The notes: a model not told the origin generated them from the sequence alone. A stretch of 64,000 nucleotides of DNA from Tabrizicola sp. (GCF_022842145.1 NZ_JALHQD010000005.1:214905-278904); one strand, 5' to 3'. Positions 49,459 to 59,692 are shown, counted from the stretch's first letter. A program made the numbers and translations.

Positions 49459-49638
49459 ACGTTTCGTCCTTCTTTGGTTGCGGTTCCGTAGTGCCAGAAC
49501 CTTTTTTCACAACACCGCACGGGCAATTAACCCGGCGATACGAACTTCCAATAAGGAAGGCCCGCATGGCGATTCCACCGCGGGACGCCGTGCATTAGGG
49601 GCTTTTCCCGGGGCCGTCAAGGCCGCGAGAGAGGTTTT

Positions 49639-50289
49639 TCAGGCTTTGTCAAGAACCTTGGCGATTGCGTCGGCAACGGCGTCCACCTCGGCCAACCCGT
49701 CCACTGCGGAAAGCTGCCCCTTGGCATAGTAGTAGCCGATCAGGGGCGAGGTCTTCTTGTAGTATTCCATCAGCCGGGTCTTCAGCGTTTCCGCGTTGTC
49801 ATCGGCCCGCCGCTTAAGGTTCGTGCTGCCGCAAACATCGCAGGTACCAGCGACTTTCGTCGGATGCGTGACGTCGTGGTAGACCGCTCCACAGTTGCCA
49901 CAGGTGTACCGCCCGGTGATCCGCGAAACCAATGCCGCATCGTCGACCTGCATCTCGATGACGCTGTCCAACGTCGCTCCGGTACGGGTCATCAGCTCGC
50001 CAAGAGCATCCGCCTGCTTCAGCGTACGCGGAAAGCCGTCGAAGATGAAGCCGCCCTTGGCACCATCGTGCATTTTCGCTTCGATGAGGCCGATCACGAT
50101 TTCGTCCGTCACCAGCTCTCCCCGGGCCATGATGCCTTCGACGCGGCGGCCCAGCTCGGTGCCCTTGGCGATGGCCTCTTTCAGCATGTCGCCGGTCGAG
50201 AGCTGAACCATGCCGCGCGCCTCTTCAAGGCGTTTGGCCTGCGTCCCCTTGCCCGCTCCAGGCGGTCCCAGAAGAATGATGTTGGGCAT
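49639..50289 (-). CDS. adk: Adenylate kinase, zinc-LID type
   Basis: The 216-residue enzyme interconverts ATP and AMP with two ADP. The P loop [10 protein letters not shown] is at 8-17. The lid carries four cysteines ([10 protein letters not shown] and CDVCG), so this is the zinc-stabilised long form. It lies between secY and rpsM, 5 bases after secY, a common arrangement. Confidence 0.97.
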   Translation of the reverse strand: MPNIILLGPPGAGKGTQAKRLEEARGMVQLSTGDMLKEAIAKGTELGRRVEGIMARGELVTDEIVIGLIEAKMHDGAKGGFIFDGFPRTLKQADALGELMTRTGATLDSVIEMQVDDAALVSRITGRYTCGNCGAVYHDVTHPTKVAGTCDVCGSTNLKRRADDNAETLKTRLMEYYKKTSPLIGYYYAKGQLSAVDGLAEVDAVADAIAKVLDKA

Positions 50290-50294
50290 CTTGG

Positions 50295-51656
50295 TCAGCG
50301 CCGCGCAGGAGCCTTGGGCGCGCCAGTCTTCTTCTTGCCGCGCAGCTGGGACTTCTCGATCAGGGCTTCGTACTGATGGGCCAGAAGATGCGACTGAACC
50401 TGCTGGATCGTATCCATCGTCACCGAAACCACGATCAGCACAGAGGTGCCTCCGAAGTAGAAGGGGATGCCCAGTTCAGCGATCAGCACTTCGGGCAGAA
50501 GGCAAACCGCCGCAAGATAGGCCGAACCAAGCACCAGGATGCGGTTGACCACGTACTCAAGATACTCCTCGGTCTTCTTGCCGGGCCGGATGCCCGGGAT
50601 CGAGGCGTTCTGGTTCTTCAGGTTCTCGGCGACCTCGTCGACCTTGAACGATACGTTCAGCGTGTAGAAATACGCGAAGAAGACAATCATCGCGGCCAGG
50701 AACAGCAGGTGCAGCGGCTGGCCGTAGCCCAGGTTCGCGGCAAGCCAAGACAGGACCGGGTTGGTCGATCCGCCCGAGAAGGTGCTGACGGTCGTCGGGA
50801 GAAGCAGGATCGACGAGGCGAAGATCGCCGGGATCACGCCCGCCGGGTTCACCTTGATCGGCAGGTGCGACGAGCCACCCTCGTAAACCTTCATCCCGAC
50901 TTGGCGGCGCGGGTAGAGGATCGAGATTTTGCGCAGCGCGCGCTCCATGAAGACGACGAAGGTGATCACGCCGATCACCATCACGATGATCCCCAGGATC
51001 ACCGGCGTCGACAGCGCACCAGAGCGGCCTTGGGCAAAGAACTGGGCAATGGCCGCGGGGATTTCCGCGACGATGCCGACGAAGATGATCAGCGAGATGC
51101 CGTTGCCGATGCCGCGGGCGGTGATCTGCTCGCCCAGCCACATCAGGAACATCGTGCCACCGACAAGGGTGATCACGCAGGCGGCAATGAAGAAGAGACC
51201 GGGGTTATGAGCAAGCCCACCGCCCTGGATCGACATGGCGATGCCGTAGCCCTGCAGGATCGCCAGCGCGACAGTGCCGTAGCGGGTGTACTGGTTCAGC
51301 TTCTTGCGGCCCTGTTCGCCCTCTTTCTTTAGCTGCTGCCAGGGGCCGTACATGGTTCCCAGAAGCTGCACGATGATCGAAGCCGAGATGTAGGGCATGA
51401 TCCCCAGCGCGAAGATCCCCATCCGGGACAAGGCGCCGCCGGTGAAGAGGTTCAGCATCCCGCCCACGCCCTGCGAGGCCTGCTGCATGAACTCCCGCAG
51501 CGCGGTACCGTCGATACCGGGGACCGGGATGTAGGTGCCAAGCCGGTACACGATCAAAAGGCCGATCGTGAAGAAGATGCGTTGGCGCAGGTCAGTCGCC
51601 TTGCCGAGCATGCCCCAGCTGAGGTTTGCCGCCATTTGCTCTGCAGCAGATGCCAT
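50295..51656 (-). CDS. secY: Preprotein translocase subunit SecY
   Basis: The 453-residue inner-membrane channel protein has ten predicted helices. Visible landmarks are [13 protein letters not shown] near the start, [14 protein letters not shown] and the C-terminal [15 protein letters not shown] tail. It follows rplO by 129 bases. Confidence 0.98.
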   Translation of the reverse strand: MASAAEQMAANLSWGMLGKATDLRQRIFFTIGLLIVYRLGTYIPVPGIDGTALREFMQQASQGVGGMLNLFTGGALSRMGIFALGIMPYISASIIVQLLGTMYGPWQQLKKEGEQGRKKLNQYTRYGTVALAILQGYGIAMSIQGGGLAHNPGLFFIAACVITLVGGTMFLMWLGEQITARGIGNGISLIIFVGIVAEIPAAIAQFFAQGRSGALSTPVILGIIVMVIGVITFVVFMERALRKISILYPRRQVGMKVYEGGSSHLPIKVNPAGVIPAIFASSILLLPTTVSTFSGGSTNPVLSWLAANLGYGQPLHLLFLAAMIVFFAYFYTLNVSFKVDEVAENLKNQNASIPGIRPGKKTEEYLEYVVNRILVLGSAYLAAVCLLPEVLIAELGIPFYFGGTSVLIVVSVTMDTIQQVQSHLLAHQYEALIEKSQLRGKKKTGAPKAPARR

Positions 51657-51785
51657 GTCAGGTCTCTTTCAAGCCAAGCGCCGCCGGACCGTTTTCCGGT
51701 CGGCGGCGCGGGAAAACTGGTAGCTGATGTAAGCGACCTTGCGACCGCTCACAATGCCTATCTGGTCGCCTGCGCGACCGGGGCC

Positions 51786-52265
51786 TTATTCAGCCGCCGC
51801 CGCGACCGGTGTCAGGAGCGTGACCTTGCCGCCAGCCTTTTCGATGGCTTCCACCGCCGAGGCCGACGCACCGGTGACGGTGAGGTTCACCTTCGACGTC
51901 AGCGCACCCTTGGCCAGCACGCGGATGCCGTCGTGCTTGCTTTTGGTCACGCCAGCCGCGACCAGCAGGTCTTCGGTGATCTCGGCCTTCGCATCCAGCT
52001 TGCCGGCGGCGATGAACTTCTCGATCATGCCGAGGTTCACGACGGCAAATTCCAGACGGTTCGGCTTGGTGAAGCCGCGCTTCGGGAGGCGGCGATACAG
52101 CGGCATCTGGCCGCCTTCGTAGCCACCCAGAGCCACGCCCGAACGGGACTTCTGACCCTTGATACCGCGACCGGCGGTCTTGCCCTTGCCCGAGCCCGGG
52201 CCGCGAGCAACGCGCTTTTTCTTCTTCGCCGCGCCTTCGTTGTCGGCGAGTTCATGCAGTTTCAT
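51786..52265 (-). CDS. rplO: 50S ribosomal protein L15
   Basis: The 159-residue product has the L15 glycine-rich N-terminus ([20 protein letters not shown]) and core [19 protein letters not shown]. The start [11 protein letters not shown] at 52265 has GGAG before it. It is the first gene of a block separated from rpmD by 1.8 kb of unrelated, mostly plus-strand DNA, so it needs its own promoter. Confidence 0.97.
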   Translation of the reverse strand: MKLHELADNEGAAKKKKRVARGPGSGKGKTAGRGIKGQKSRSGVALGGYEGGQMPLYRRLPKRGFTKPNRLEFAVVNLGMIEKFIAAGKLDAKAEITEDLLVAAGVTKSKHDGIRVLAKGALTSKVNLTVTGASASAVEAIEKAGGKVTLLTPVAAAAE

Positions 52266-52388
52266 TTCGCTTCTCCTTGCCGGATGCGCCCCCGAAGCGA
52301 GAACGGGACGCCCACGGCTTTTCTTGATTCTCATGGCCGGACTTGGCCACCCGAGGGGCGATACATGAGGTGGCCCCGAAAAGCAAGG

Positions 52389-52418
52389 ACGAGTCTCGCC
52401 CGCGGTGGCGAGCCTCGT
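52389..52418 (-). promoter_or_regulatory. Leader hairpin of the rplO-secY block
   Basis: The minus-strand RNA can pair ACGAGGCUCGCC with GGCGAGACUCGU (11 of 12 pairs) over a six-base loop. It begins about 15 bases after the predicted start of transcription from the promoter at 52439-52467. Confidence 0.5.
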
Positions 52419-52438
52419 TTGTCCAATGGTTACAACGG

Positions 52439-52467
52439 GTTATGTCTTTGCGTTAGGGTGGTGTTAA
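52439..52467 (-). promoter_or_regulatory. Candidate promoter for rplO-secY-adk-rpsM-rpsK-rpoA-rplQ
   Basis: On the minus strand TTAACA and CATAAC are separated by exactly 17 bases, a fair match to the vegetative consensus. It lies about 175 bases upstream of rplO and inside the interrupting segment, where a promoter is needed. Confidence 0.5.
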
Positions 52468-52496
52468 CTTGTGGACAGCGGCCCGACGCCCGCTGA

Positions 52497-52937
52497 TCAG
52501 GCCCCTGCGGGCCAGTGGAATTCGGGACGGAGACCGGAGTAGACCGGGCGGCCGTCCTGCGGCGCGGCATAGCCCTTCGTCTCGTCCCAGAAGGCATGGT
52601 AGGTCGCCTTGGGGAACCCGGCGTCGTCATAGCCCATCACGTTCGGCACCGCGACGCGGATGCGCTTTTGCTTGTCATCCAGCATCAGAACAGCGCCACA
52701 GTCGGTGCAAAGGCAGATCTCCAGCGGGCCATCGGGGTTCTGCGCGTTGAACGGAACGCGCTTCATCTTTTCGGGATGGTCGGCCTGGATGTCGCCGTGG
52801 TTGAAGAAGGCGACATGCGTGGTGTGCTGGCCGGTCACCGACTTGCAGACATTGCAGTGGCATTCGTGGTTGTCGATCGGCTCGGCTGTGGCGGTGACAT
52901 GGACATGCGGGCAGCCGCCCGCGTAATGGGTGGTCAT
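52497..52937 (-). CDS. GFA-family zinc-binding protein
   Basis: The 146-residue product has GFA-fold zinc cysteines: CP at 9-10, ECHCNVCKS at 25-33 and CLCTDCGA later. The family includes Gfa at 5.4-6.0 kb, but the two are only distantly alike; most members have no known substrate. GGGAGG precedes the ATG. It lies between rpmD and rplO and shares the ribosomal genes' strand, but is divergent from the MAPEG gene. Confidence 0.85.
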   Translation of the reverse strand: MTTHYAGGCPHVHVTATAEPIDNHECHCNVCKSVTGQHTTHVAFFNHGDIQADHPEKMKRVPFNAQNPDGPLEICLCTDCGAVLMLDDKQKRIRVAVPNVMGYDDAGFPKATYHAFWDETKGYAAPQDGRPVYSGLRPEFHWPAGA

Positions 52938-53069
52938 GGATCAGTCCTCCCTCTGGCGCCCCCTGCCCCTCCCCGGGCAGAGTCGAGTCGCCGTTCGAAA
53001 TCCTAGCACTCTGGCCTGACGCTGCGTAAGATTTTGCAGCATGCGCTGTTGGAGGGGGAGGCGAGCAGC

Positions 53070-53530
53070 ATGGGAGAATTCCACATTGGCAACCCGGTCT
53101 TCGTCACCTGGATGATCGCCACGGCGCTGACCGTGCTGAAAGTGATGGGCCAGGGCTGGATGACTGTCTACCGCATGACGAAGATCAAAGGCGGCTACGC
53201 CGCGCCCGAGGACCTGCGGCCGGGGCTGATCAACCGGGCCCCGGACCCGTTGCAACTGGAGGTCAACGACTATGTCGACCGCTCCCGGCGGATGCACCGC
53301 AACGACCTGGAAAACATCCCGGCCTTCTGGGCGGCGGGGCTGGTCTTCGTGGCGGTCGCACCCCCCTGTGGCTGGCGCAGGCGCTGATGTACGGCTTCGT
53401 TGCAGCACGGGCGGCCCATGCGGTCGCCTACGGCACGGCGCAGTCGCATGATGTCAGGGCGACGTTCTATACGATCGGGTCGGTGATCGTGATGGCAATG
53501 GCGGTCTACGCGTTGATTGCGCTTCTGTAG
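53070..53530 (+). pseudogene. MAPEG-family membrane protein with a frameshift
   Basis: The first part (MGEFHIGNPVFVTWMIATAL, VNDYVDRSRRMHRNDLENIP) is a MAPEG domain typical of small glutathione-linked membrane enzymes. After a run of six C (53361-53366) the frame runs into a stop at 53385-53387. The neighbouring frame continues the protein naturally (LWLAQALMYGFVAARAAHAV to a TAG at 53528-53530). Seven C would restore APPLWLAQ, so one base is missing. It is either a recent inactivation, a slippery-tract frameshift or a sequencing error. An ATG in the same frame at 53034 is possible, but 53070 is the better start. Confidence 0.85.
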
Positions 53531-53672
53531 CGCACCCGTCTGCGCAAGAAGCCGCCGCCTTGGCGCTTGCCCCTCTCGGGGCGCTTCTATTCCAGGAACA
53601 GAGCGACGCCCCAGCCGGTTCTTCCTGCATGCTCACCGGGCTGAGCCGGTGGGACAAGATGGAGAACGACAA

Positions 53673-53996
53673 ATGGCGAACAACCAGAACCAGTCGGGCG
53701 GTCAATCGGGCGGCAAATCCGGTGGGCAGTCCGGTGGGCAATCGGGCGGCAAATCCGGTGGACAGTCGGGTGGGCAGTCGGCGCGCAGCGATGTGGGCCA
53801 AGGTGACGTCAAGAACCCGGATACCGATGGCCGTCTGAAGGAAAACGGCGGCGGTCAGCAGGGTCAGGGCGAAGTTACCGATCCCGAGAATGACGGCCGT
53901 CTGAAGGAAAACGGTGGCGGTCAGCAGAACCGCGGCCAAGGTGGTAGCGAAGGTGGAAGCCAGGGTGGCCAAGGCGGAAGCCAGGGACGCCGCTAA
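53673..53996 (+). CDS. Low-complexity Gly/Gln/Ser repeat protein
   Basis: The 107-residue product is highly hydrophilic with no hydrophobic core. It consists of tandem SGGQ/SGGK units (residues about 8-35), two copies of a 14-residue repeat around DGRLKENGGGQQ (about 52-85) and a Gly/Gln/Ser tail. It is predicted to be disordered, like stress-linked glycine-rich or hydrophilin-type proteins; the function is unknown. It is followed by a good terminator at 54017-54045, so it is a separate plus-strand unit. Confidence 0.7.
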   Translation: MANNQNQSGGQSGGKSGGQSGGQSGGKSGGQSGGQSARSDVGQGDVKNPDTDGRLKENGGGQQGQGEVTDPENDGRLKENGGGQQNRGQGGSEGGSQGGQGGSQGRR

Positions 53997-54016
53997 GCGA
54001 TCCAGATAAATGGAAA

Positions 54017-54045
54017 CGCCCCGCCGGGATCGGCGGGGCGTTTTT
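54017..54045 (+). terminator. Intrinsic terminator after the repeat protein
   Basis: CGCCCCGCC and GGCGGGGCG form a perfect 9-bp stem with a six-base loop, followed by TTTTT. It begins 21 bases after the stop of the plus-strand repeat protein. Confidence 0.92.
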
Positions 54046-54058
54046 CGTTTCAGCGGAC

Positions 54059-54082
54059 GGTGGGCAGATTGCCCACCCTACG
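54059..54082. repeat. REP-like palindrome, copy 2
   Basis: GGTGGGC-AGATT-GCCCACC followed by CTACG, 12 bases from the end of rpmD. It matches the copy at 47513-47538 in both arms and the tail. Both copies lie in ribosomal-cluster gaps. Confidence 0.65.
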
Positions 54083-54094
54083 CCCGAGCGAGGC

Positions 54095-54292
54095 TTAGCC
54101 GCGCTCTTCGATGATGACGACCAGGTGGCTGATCGAGTTCACCATGCCGCGCACGGAAGGGGTATCTTCCAGCTCGCGGGTGCGGTTCATCTTGTTCAGG
54201 CCCAGGCCCTTCAGGGTCGCGGTCTGCACGGCCGGACGGCGGGCTGCCGAACGGATCTGCTTCACGACGATGGTCTTCTTGTTGTCAGCCAT
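54095..54292 (-). CDS. rpmD: 50S ribosomal protein L30
   Basis: The 65-residue product is short bacterial L30 ([40 protein letters not shown]). It begins 2 bases after the rpsE stop and is the last ribosomal gene before the second break in the cluster. Confidence 0.97.
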   Translation of the reverse strand: MADNKKTIVVKQIRSAARRPAVQTATLKGLGLNKMNRTRELEDTPSVRGMVNSISHLVVIIEERG

Positions 54293-54294
54293 GA

Positions 54295-54888
54295 TCATGC
54301 CTCCACGGTTTCAGAGGCAGCCGCTTCGGTTTCCGGCTTGCGCAGGATTTCGGCGACCTTCTTGCCACGACGTGCAGCGACCGAACGGGGCGAAGCTTCG
54401 TGCTTCAGACCGTCGATGGTGGCGCGGATCATGTTGTAGGGGTTGGTCGAGCCGATCGACTTGGCCACGATGTCCTGGATGCCAAGCATCTCGAACACGG
54501 CGCGCATCGGGCCGCCGGCGATGATGCCGGTACCGGCCACGGCGGTCCGCATCACGACTTTCCCGGCGCCGTGGCGGCCTTCCATGTCGTGGTGCAGCGT
54601 GCGGCTGTCTTTCAGAGCGACGCGGATCAACGAGCGCTTGGCCTGTTCGGTGGCCTTGCGGATCGCCTCCGGCACTTCTTTCGCCTTGCCCTTGCCGAAG
54701 CCGACGCGACCACGCTGGTCACCGACGACGACCAAGGCCGCAAAGCCGAAGCGCTTGCCACCCTTGACGGTTTTCGAGACGCGGTTGATCGCGACCAGAC
54801 GGTCGGCGAATTCCGGGTTTTCTTCCGGGCGGTTGTCGCGACGGTCATTGCCGCCCCGGTTTCCGCCGCGATTGTCACGTTCTGCCAT
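54295..54888 (-). CDS. rpsE: 30S ribosomal protein S5
   Basis: The 197-residue product has the S5 double-stranded RNA-binding part ([20 protein letters not shown]) and C-terminal [20 protein letters not shown]. An N-terminal Asn/Arg/Gly-rich stretch ([20 protein letters not shown]) extends it beyond the E. coli protein, as is usual in alphaproteobacteria. Confidence 0.98.
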   Translation of the reverse strand: MAERDNRGGNRGGNDRRDNRPEENPEFADRLVAINRVSKTVKGGKRFGFAALVVVGDQRGRVGFGKGKAKEVPEAIRKATEQAKRSLIRVALKDSRTLHHDMEGRHGAGKVVMRTAVAGTGIIAGGPMRAVFEMLGIQDIVAKSIGSTNPYNMIRATIDGLKHEASPRSVAARRGKKVAEILRKPETEAAASETVEA

Positions 54889-54998
54889 ATGGCAATTCCT
54901 TCGTGGTGGCGCGCATCGGCGCCGTTAGAACCGATCCTGGTGTCGCCTGCGGAAGGGACCCGGATCATCGGGGCGGTGTTGCCACCGCCCGCCTGATT

Positions 54999-55358
54999 TT
55001 AGAACTTCAGACCGCCTTCGCGGGCTGCATCGGCAAGCGCCTTGATCTTGCCGTGGAACAGGAAGCCGCCACGATCGAAGTAGCACACTTCAATCCCGGC
55101 CTTCTTGGCCCGTTCCGCAATCGCGGCGCCCACTTTCGCGGAAGCCTCGACGTTGTTCTTGCCCACCACGCCGAGATCTTTCTCGAGCGAGGAAGCCGCC
55201 GCAATCGTCACACCCTTCGCATCGTCGATCAGCTGGACGCTGATGTTCTTCGACGAACGGTGCACGCTGAGGCGCAGACGACCATGCGAGGTCGCCTTGA
55301 TCTTGTTCCGGACGCGCAGGCGGCGCTTGAGGAACAGCTCTCTCTTGTTCAAAGCCAT
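54999..55358 (-). CDS. rplR: 50S ribosomal protein L18
   Basis: The 119-residue product has L18 features [39 protein letters not shown] and [20 protein letters not shown]. The start at 55358 (MALNKRELF) lies 10 bases after rplF; upstream codons overlap rplF. Confidence 0.97.
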   Translation of the reverse strand: MALNKRELFLKRRLRVRNKIKATSHGRLRLSVHRSSKNISVQLIDDAKGVTIAAASSLEKDLGVVGKNNVEASAKVGAAIAERAKKAGIEVCYFDRGGFLFHGKIKALADAAREGGLKF

Positions 55359-55368
55359 TTTGCCACCC

Positions 55369-55902
55369 TTACTTCTTCTTGCCTTCCTTGCGGAAGATAT
55401 ACTCATCCTTGTAGCGGATGCCCTTGCCCTTGTAGGGCTCGGGGGCGCGCCATTCGCGGATGTTCGCTGCCACCTGGCCGACCTGCTGCTGGTCGATGCC
55501 TTCCACGGTGATCTCGGTCTGCTTCGGGACGGTGATGGTCACCCCCTTCGGCACATCGAAGTTCACTTCGTGGGAATAGCCCAGCGACAGTTTCAGCACG
55601 TTGCCGGCCATTGCAGCCCGGTAGCCGACGCCCTGGATTTCCAGGTCCGACTTGAAGCCGGTCGAGACGCCGGTCACCAGGTTGGCGACCATCGAACGGG
55701 TCATCCCCCACTGCTGGCGCGCACGCTTGGACAGACCACGCGGCGTGACCTTGATGGCATCGCCCTCGATCGTGAGGGTGATGTCGTCGCTTGCGGTGAA
55801 GCTGCGGGTCCCTTTCGGGCCCTTCACTTCGATGGTCTGGCCGCTGACCGAAGCCGAGGTGCCCTGGACGAGCGTTACGGGTTTTTTGCCGATACGAGAC
55901 AT
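55369..55902 (-). CDS. rplF: 50S ribosomal protein L6
   Basis: The 177-residue product begins [11 protein letters not shown] and has the L6 signature [20 protein letters not shown] at the end. It lies 10 bases after rpsH. Confidence 0.98.
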   Translation of the reverse strand: MSRIGKKPVTLVQGTSASVSGQTIEVKGPKGTRSFTASDDITLTIEGDAIKVTPRGLSKRARQQWGMTRSMVANLVTGVSTGFKSDLEIQGVGYRAAMAGNVLKLSLGYSHEVNFDVPKGVTITVPKQTEITVEGIDQQQVGQVAANIREWRAPEPYKGKGIRYKDEYIFRKEGKKK

Positions 55903-55912
55903 TGCACCCTCC

Positions 55913-56311
55913 TCAGAACACGGTGCAAAGCACTTCGCCGCCAACATTGGCAGCGCGTGCATTTGCATCAGACAGGACGCCCTTGGGCGTGGAGACGATC
56001 GCGACGCCAAGGCCGTTGCGGACCGATGGAAGCTCGCTCACACCCATGTACACGCGACGGCCGGGCTTCGAGACACGCTTCACTTCGCGGATCACGGGCT
56101 CGCCTTCGTAGTACTTCAGGCTGATGGTGAATTCGCCCTGGCCGTTCGCGGTGTCTGCCTTTTCATAGCCACGGATGTAGCCTTCGGACAGAAGCACGTC
56201 GAGGACGCGGGCGCGCAGGGTCGAGGCGGGCGTTGCCACCGTCGACTTGCCGCGCATCTGGGCGTTGCGGATACGCGTGAGCATATCGCCGAGAGGATCG
56301 TTCATAGACAT
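55913..56311 (-). CDS. rpsH: 30S ribosomal protein S8
   Basis: The 132-residue product begins [20 protein letters not shown] and ends [14 protein letters not shown] precedes 56311 by about 8 bases. In E. coli S8 represses the spc operon by binding the rplE message; no equivalent site was identified here. Confidence 0.98.
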   Translation of the reverse strand: MSMNDPLGDMLTRIRNAQMRGKSTVATPASTLRARVLDVLLSEGYIRGYEKADTANGQGEFTISLKYYEGEPVIREVKRVSKPGRRVYMGVSELPSVRNGLGVAIVSTPKGVLSDANARAANVGGEVLCTVF

Positions 56312-56324
56312 CGTCTTTCCTCCC

Positions 56325-56630
56325 TTACCAGCTGGACTTGACCATGCCCGGGATCTGGCCGAACGAGGCCAGGTCACGCAGCATGATGCGGCTGAGTTTG
56401 AGCTTGCGATAATACGCATGCGGACGGCCGGTCAGCTGGCAGCGGTTGTGCAGCCGGACGGCGGACGAGTTGCGGGGCAGCTCGGCCAGTTTCAAAGTCG
56501 CCTTGAAGCGCTCGTCCACCGGTTTCGCCTGGTCGTTGATCACCGCCTTCAGCGCGGCGCGCTTGGAAGCATGCTGCTTCACAAGCTTGGCGCGCTTCAC
56601 TTCGCGGTTCACCATGGATTTCTTTGCCAT
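56325..56630 (-). CDS. rpsN: 30S ribosomal protein S14
   Basis: The 101-residue product is the zinc-free long S14 form ([40 protein letters not shown]). Only one Cys is present, so the C4 zinc finger of the short type is absent. Confidence 0.98.
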   Translation of the reverse strand: MAKKSMVNREVKRAKLVKQHASKRAALKAVINDQAKPVDERFKATLKLAELPRNSSAVRLHNRCQLTGRPHAYYRKLKLSRIMLRDLASFGQIPGMVKSSW

Positions 56631-56646
56631 ATCTTTGATCCTCGCG

Positions 56647-57206
<560 letters not shown>

Positions 57207-57207
<1 letters not shown>

Positions 57208-57512
57208 CAGATCGCCTCCCCGGTGGTCTTGGCGTAGCGGACCTTCTTGTCGCCTTCCATGCGGAAGCCGACGCGGGTTGCCTTGCCGTTCTTGTCGACG
57301 ATCGAGAGGTTTGACAGGTCGATCGGCATCGCTTTCGGGACGCGACCGCCCTGGCTGTTGGCCGACTGCTTGGTGTGGCGGATGGCCACGTTCACGCCGT
57401 CGACGATGGCCTTGTTCTCAGTCGGGTTGACGGACGAAATCTCGCCCTTCTTGCCCTTGTCCTTGCCGGTGAGCACGACGACCGTGTCACCCTTCTTGAG
57501 TTTCGCAGCCAT
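57207..57512 (-). CDS. rplX: 50S ribosomal protein L24
   Basis: The 101-residue product has the KOW motif [20 protein letters not shown] near the start. Start and stop overlap rplN and rplE by one base each, so the three are tightly coupled. Confidence 0.98.
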
Positions 57513-57880
57513 CAGAGCACCTCCGGAGCCAGCGAGATGATCTTCATGAAGTTCTTGGCACGCAGCTCGCGCACGACCGGCCCGAAGATACGGGTGCCGA
57601 CCGGTTCGCCCTGGTTGTTCAGGATGACGGCGGCGTTGCGGTCGAAACGGATGGTGGTGCCGTCTTCACGGCGAACTTCCTTGGCGGTGCGAACGACGAC
57701 GGCTTTACGCACGTCACCCTTCTTCACGCGGCCTTTGGGAATCGCTTCCTTGACCGACACCACGATGATGTCGCCGACGGAAGCATAACGGCGGTGCGAG
57801 CCGCCAAGAACCTTGATGCACTGAACTCGGCGAGCGCCAGAGTTGTCAGCTACATCCAGATTCGTCTGCATCTGGATCAT
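57512..57880 (-). CDS. rplN: 50S ribosomal protein L14
   Basis: The 122-residue product begins [20 protein letters not shown] and shows the L14 signature [20 protein letters not shown]. It lies 57 bases after rpsQ. Confidence 0.98.
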   Translation of the reverse strand: MIQMQTNLDVADNSGARRVQCIKVLGGSHRRYASVGDIIVVSVKEAIPKGRVKKGDVRKAVVVRTAKEVRREDGTTIRFDRNAAVILNNQGEPVGTRIFGPVVRELRAKNFMKIISLAPEVL

Positions 57881-57937
57881 TTGAAAGTCTCCCGACCTTC
57901 AGGGGATACCCCTGGGGTTTCGATAAAACGGAAGTGG

Positions 57938-58177
57938 TTACGCGGTTGCGTCGACCACCACCGTCCAGCGTTTGGTTTTCGAAATCGGCGCGCATTCTTC
58001 AATGCGCACGGTGTCGCCGACCTTGAACTTGTTCTCCGCATCGTGAGCGCGGTACTTCTTCGACTTACGCACGGTCTTCTGCAGCAACGGGTGCTTGAAG
58101 CGGCGTTCGACGGAAACGGTGATCGTCTGCTCGTTCTTGTCCGAGGTGACGGTGCCCGTCAGGATACGTTTCGGCAT
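57938..58177 (-). CDS. rpsQ: 30S ribosomal protein S17
   Basis: The 79-residue product begins [20 protein letters not shown] and contains [20 protein letters not shown], standard for S17. It lies 11 bases after rpmC. Confidence 0.97.
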   Translation of the reverse strand: MPKRILTGTVTSDKNEQTITVSVERRFKHPLLQKTVRKSKKYRAHDAENKFKVGDTVRIEECAPISKTKRWTVVVDATA

Positions 58178-58188
58178 TGTTTTTCCCC

Positions 58189-58389
58189 TTACTTCGCAGC
58201 GTCAGCGGCTTTTTGCACAAGAACCGTCTTGATGCGGGCGACGTCACGGCGGACGGCACGCATGCGGGCGGTGTTCTCAAGCTGGTTGGTCGCCTGCTGG
58301 AAGCGCAGGTTGAACGCTTCTTTCTTCAGCTGAACCAGGCTGTCGCGCAGCTGGTCCGGCGTTTTCGTCTTCAGTTCTTCGGCTTTCAT
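58189..58389 (-). CDS. rpmC: 50S ribosomal protein L29
   Basis: The 66-residue product begins [20 protein letters not shown] and has the L29 motif [20 protein letters not shown]. It is the first gene of the middle ribosomal block and is preceded by 246 bases with a candidate promoter and hairpin, then by the non-ribosomal insert. Confidence 0.97.
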   Translation of the reverse strand: MKAEELKTKTPDQLRDSLVQLKKEAFNLRFQQATNQLENTARMRAVRRDVARIKTVLVQKAADAAK

Positions 58390-58464
58390 GCCGCTTCCTT
58401 TTCCACAATCGCCAGACGGCCCCTGCTTGAGGGTCACCGAGGACCTGACGGATCAATGACAGAC

Positions 58465-58494
58465 CAGCGAATCCGGGAGCCCGGAATCGCTGGA
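58465..58494 (-). promoter_or_regulatory. 5'-terminal hairpin of the rpmC block message
   Basis: CCAGCGATTCCGGG pairs with CCCGGATTCGCTGG on the minus-strand RNA with one mismatch and a two-base central spacer. The stem would begin at or next to the predicted first transcribed base (about 58494), a position known to protect messages from 5' decay. Confidence 0.6.
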
Positions 58495-58501
58495 TGGGGC
58501 C

Positions 58502-58530
58502 GTATAGGTGGGTTGGGGGTGCGAGGCAAG
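58502..58530 (-). promoter_or_regulatory. Candidate promoter of the rpmC-rpmD block
   Basis: On the minus strand CTTGCC and CTATAC are exactly 17 bases apart, close to the alphaproteobacterial vegetative pattern CTTGAC-N17-CTATAT. It lies about 110 bases before rpmC. The promoter before rplB has the same form. Confidence 0.7.
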
Positions 58531-58635
58531 GGGGAAGTTGGGTGTGGATCATGGACGATCATGGTGCCCACGTCTTGCATTCCGATAGCGTCAAGTCAAA
58601 GCTAGGTCGATCTTGGTTCCCTCAGATGGTGAGAC

Positions 58636-59061
58636 ATGGATTTCGTTCTAGCGTCCAATTGCCATGGGATGGACTGCAGTCGCCTCCTTGAGGACTGGCG
58701 GTGGTTGATTCCCTACGAAGCCGAACCGCTCCAAGTGGGCATCTTCGGTGATTGGATCTTTGGGATGGCAAATGGCGCGATCTGGCACTTGAGTCTGCTC
58801 GATGGAGTCTTCCAGGAAATCTCGCCAGACGTCAGGGCCTACAATGTGGCAAAGGCTTCGCCTCAGAACACAGCTGACTGGTTCTGTTCCGAGTGGGCTG
58901 AGATCGCTTGGGCTCGGGGGCTTCGACCATTAGAGAACGAGTGTTTGGGCTGGAAGGTAGCTCCAATCCTTGGCGGGCCATTTTCATTTGAGAACATGCA
59001 GGTGTTCTCTCCTTTTGTGTATCAGAGCCTCATGGGCCAACTGTTCAAGCAGTTACGCTAG
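58636..59061 (+). CDS. DUF1851-like (T6SS immunity Tdi1-type) protein
   Basis: The 141-residue product is cytoplasmic and acidic. IPYEAEPLQVGIFGDWIFGM then GAIWHLSLLDGVFQEISPDV recalls the DUF1851/GAD-like domain found in type VI immunity proteins such as Tdi1; this is recognition by pattern and not certain. The DNA is visibly less GC-rich than its neighbours (31 of 60 bases in 58741-58800), suggesting transfer. No effector gene lies nearby, so it would be an orphan. It is on the plus strand within the ribosomal cluster. Confidence 0.6.
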   Translation: MDFVLASNCHGMDCSRLLEDWRWLIPYEAEPLQVGIFGDWIFGMANGAIWHLSLLDGVFQEISPDVRAYNVAKASPQNTADWFCSEWAEIAWARGLRPLENECLGWKVAPILGGPFSFENMQVFSPFVYQSLMGQLFKQLR

Positions 59062-59068
59062 GAAAGAA

Positions 59069-59692
59069 TCACGCCCACCCATAGTTGAAGCTGACCGAGA
59101 TACGCTCTTCCTCGGACATGTTCATCGGGACCTCGTGGCGCAGCCAGCTTTCCCACAGGAGAACCTCGCCCACCGAGGGTTTCACATAGACGAACCGCTG
59201 CAGCTCTTGCGGCGCGGTTTTCAGGGGGACAGGGGCCAGCATCATCATCGGCAGGCGGGGGTCCTCCAGCTTCAGCGCGCTGGTCCCCTCCGGCATCGCG
59301 ACATAGGTCGTGCCCGAGATCACCGAATGCGGGTGGATGTGGCTGGCGTGGGTGCCGCCTTCGGGCAGGATGTTGATCCAGAGCGAGTTGCACTTGAGCT
59401 TCTTGTCGCCCAGGTCGAACCCCAGCTCCTTGCAGAAGGCGGCGACGTGCTTGTCCAGCGCCTTTTCCAGATCGCCGAAGATCGGCATCCGCCAGGGCAG
59501 GTCATCGAGCGAGGCATAGGATGTGTAGCCCGGATAGCCGTTCGCCTCGCACCACTCCTGCCCGGCCTCGTCGTCCTCGGCCACCATGTCGCAGGTCTGG
59601 TGGAGTTCGGCGTAGTCGACCTTCTTCTTCGCGAGGTCATTCAGACCGGCACGATAAAGGCGGGTGACGAAGAGGGTGGTAATGTCGGGCAT
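59069..59692 (-). CDS. TIGR02466-like putative 2OG-Fe(II) oxygenase
   Basis: The 207-residue product fits the TIGR02466 family: SLWINILPEGGTHASHIHPH with candidate iron ligands in the HxH cluster, SVISGTTYVAMPEG, VGEVLLWESWLRHEVPMN with the distal His, and ERISVSFNYG with the Arg for 2-oxoglutarate. GGAG lies 8 bases before the ATG. It follows rplP on the same strand, behind a terminator. The substrate is unknown; a ribosomal protein is a reasonable guess because E. coli YcfD hydroxylates L16. Confidence 0.82.
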   Translation of the reverse strand: MPDITTLFVTRLYRAGLNDLAKKKVDYAELHQTCDMVAEDDEAGQEWCEANGYPGYTSYASLDDLPWRMPIFGDLEKALDKHVAAFCKELGFDLGDKKLKCNSLWINILPEGGTHASHIHPHSVISGTTYVAMPEGTSALKLEDPRLPMMMLAPVPLKTAPQELQRFVYVKPSVGEVLLWESWLRHEVPMNMSEEERISVSFNYGWA

